Shown here piece by piece: positions 63,391-64,000 of a stretch of DNA of 64,000 bases. The stretch is from an uncultured Bacteroidota bacterium (lineage in GTDB: Bacteria; Bacteroidota; Bacteroidia; Flavobacteriales; Flavobacteriaceae). Made by a program: the position numbers and the translations under genes. The stretch lies in NCBI GenBank assembly GCA_902561795.1, contig CACERG010000004.1, positions 32,115 through 96,114 on the forward strand, given 5' to 3'. Under the pieces are notes generated by a model that had not been told where the DNA came from, did not search any database, and was given only the letters and a program-made list of their open reading frames with translations. Numbering within the stretch: the first letter of the stretch is position 1; the number at the start of each line of letters is the position of its first letter.

Positions 63391-63876
63391 TTATTTCACT
63401 ATTAATTTACCTTTCATTAATTGCCAATGACCAGGAAACGTGCATAAAAAAGTATAGTATCCTTTTTTTGGCGCATCAAAGGTTATTGTATCACTTTCAC
63501 CTCCTCCTAAAAGCTTCGTGTAAGCAATGGTTTGGTCTCCTTCAGGAATGTAATCTGTTTTTCTAGCCATGGCGGCTTTTTCAGCAAATTCACTCACGTT
63601 AGTATCAGCTTTTAAAAGCACAAAATTATGACCCATCCCAACTTTTGGGAATTTACCATTATGGTTGAGTGTTAAAGTAATTTTTTTACCTGCTGGTATC
63701 AATAATATATTCTTGTCGAACTTCATTGTATCATCAGAGTTAATGACAATGTTTGTGCTTAATTCTTCTTCTGAGTTTTGTTCAGTTTTACTAGTTGTTT
63801 GTTTTTGTGATGGTTTTGATTCACCGCAGGCATTTATTATTAATCCAAGCAACAAAAAGTAAATAATCTTTTTCAT
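63391..63876 (-). CDS. Azurin-like blue copper lipoprotein
   Basis: 161 residues. Signal with lipobox IINAC (Cys17), a Ser/Thr/Glu-rich linker (20-41), then an azurin domain. Type 1 copper ligands: His83 in GMGHNFVLL and Cys145, His150, Met154 in CTFPGHWQLM. It shuttles single electrons in the periplasm and lies tail-to-tail, 3 bases from the dehydrogenase small subunit, so it is a candidate electron acceptor. A run of 15 A bases lies directly before its ATG. Confidence 0.9.
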   Translation of the reverse strand: MKKIIYFLLLGLIINACGESKPSQKQTTSKTEQNSEEELSTNIVINSDDTMKFDKNILLIPAGKKITLTLNHNGKFPKVGMGHNFVLLKADTNVSEFAEKAAMARKTDYIPEGDQTIAYTKLLGGGESDTITFDAPKKGYYTFLCTFPGHWQLMKGKLIVK

Positions 63877-63929
63877 TTTTTTTTTTTTTTTAAAAAATAG
63901 AAAAAGAATAGATTTATAAAAAAAAATTT

Positions 63930-64000
63930 ATGTTTTTAAAAGAATTTGAAATTAGGTGGAATGATCTTGATGCAAATAGGCATCTTGCGAATATTTCATT
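63930..64000 (+). CDS. Thioesterase family protein (hotdog fold), N-terminal fragment
   Basis: Only the first 23 codons are in the window: MFLKEFEIRWNDLDANRHLA then NIS. RWNDLDANRHLAN is the 4HBT-type acyl-CoA thioesterase opening, with the catalytic Asp and an adjacent His. The gene continues beyond the end. Start ATG 63930 follows an A-rich gap. Acyl-CoA hydrolysis is expected; substrate unknown. Confidence 0.7.
   Translation, partial: MFLKEFEIRWNDLDANRHLANIS

Noticed and set aside
1..64000. CRISPR arrays, tRNA/rRNA genes, insertion sequences and prophage genes
   Set aside because: No spaced direct repeats, no cloverleaf-like gap sequences, and no transposase, integrase or phage proteins were seen; gaps are too short for most.

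Overview
The window looks like a chromosomal segment of an AT-rich marine-type member of Bacteroidota, most likely class Flavobacteriia. The support is: protein families typical of that group (DUF4301, DUF3127, DUF2480, L21 with a C-terminal SAP-like tail, choice-of-anchor-B lipoproteins, DUF1080 proteins); the rplM-rpsI-rpsB-tsf gene order; little Shine-Dalgarno signal; and repeated use of the Bacteroidota -7 promoter element TAnnTTTG. Genus cannot be read from the sequence. Genes are tightly packed: no gap exceeds about 150 bases, many pairs overlap by 1-8 bases, and several starts are GTG or TTG. I see no tRNA, rRNA, CRISPR array, insertion sequence or prophage.

Layout. (1) 1-11016: surface polysaccharide locus, with a UDP-N-acetyl-L-fucosamine-type cassette (CapE-like dehydratase, SDR reductase, 2-epimerase), glycosyltransferases, an O-acylation pair (MBOAT plus SGNH protein) and a complete dTDP-rhamnose set in the order rmlA-C-D-B. 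(2) 11039-13701: DoxX, L21-L27, a terminator and convergent adenosylhomocysteinase. (3) 13757-19680: PPTase, then a thiamine uptake locus (YkoF-like binder, PnuC/PnuT transporter, NadR-like kinase, DUF4301) ending in a TPP riboswitch and a TonB-dependent receptor. (4) 19677-24052: envelope proteins, GreA, HIT, an orphan histidine kinase, DUF3127 and Tag. (5) 24106-29701: a ribosomal operon (L13-S9-S2-EF-Ts) and PolA on the minus strand. (6) 29851-32617: TadA, cold shock protein and AspRS. (7) 32681-39254: TetR-controlled RND efflux operon. (8) 39338-43418: polyprenyl synthase, lycopene cyclase, ZIP transporter and ThiL. (9) 43490-46079: two repeat-built lipoproteins, one with seven blade-like repeats. 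(10) 46179-53847: SUF iron-sulfur assembly operon with SufT and DUF2480, then a glycosyltransferase. (11) 53848-55882: nadD, gmk, yicC. (12) 55895-63876: a sugar-oxidation cluster resembling 3-keto-glycoside pathways (DUF1080, two isomerase-like proteins, Gfo/Idh/MocA, MFS, GMC dehydrogenase with its Tat subunit, azurin). The window ends inside a thioesterase gene.

The points most worth a second look are the thiamine locus, where a NadR-like kinase may supply the missing thiamine kinase ahead of ThiL; two perfect inverted repeats whose right arms run into start codons (TonB receptor and tadA); a palindromic operator candidate before tetR; and the 3-keto-glycoside-like cluster. No clearly new large system was found.
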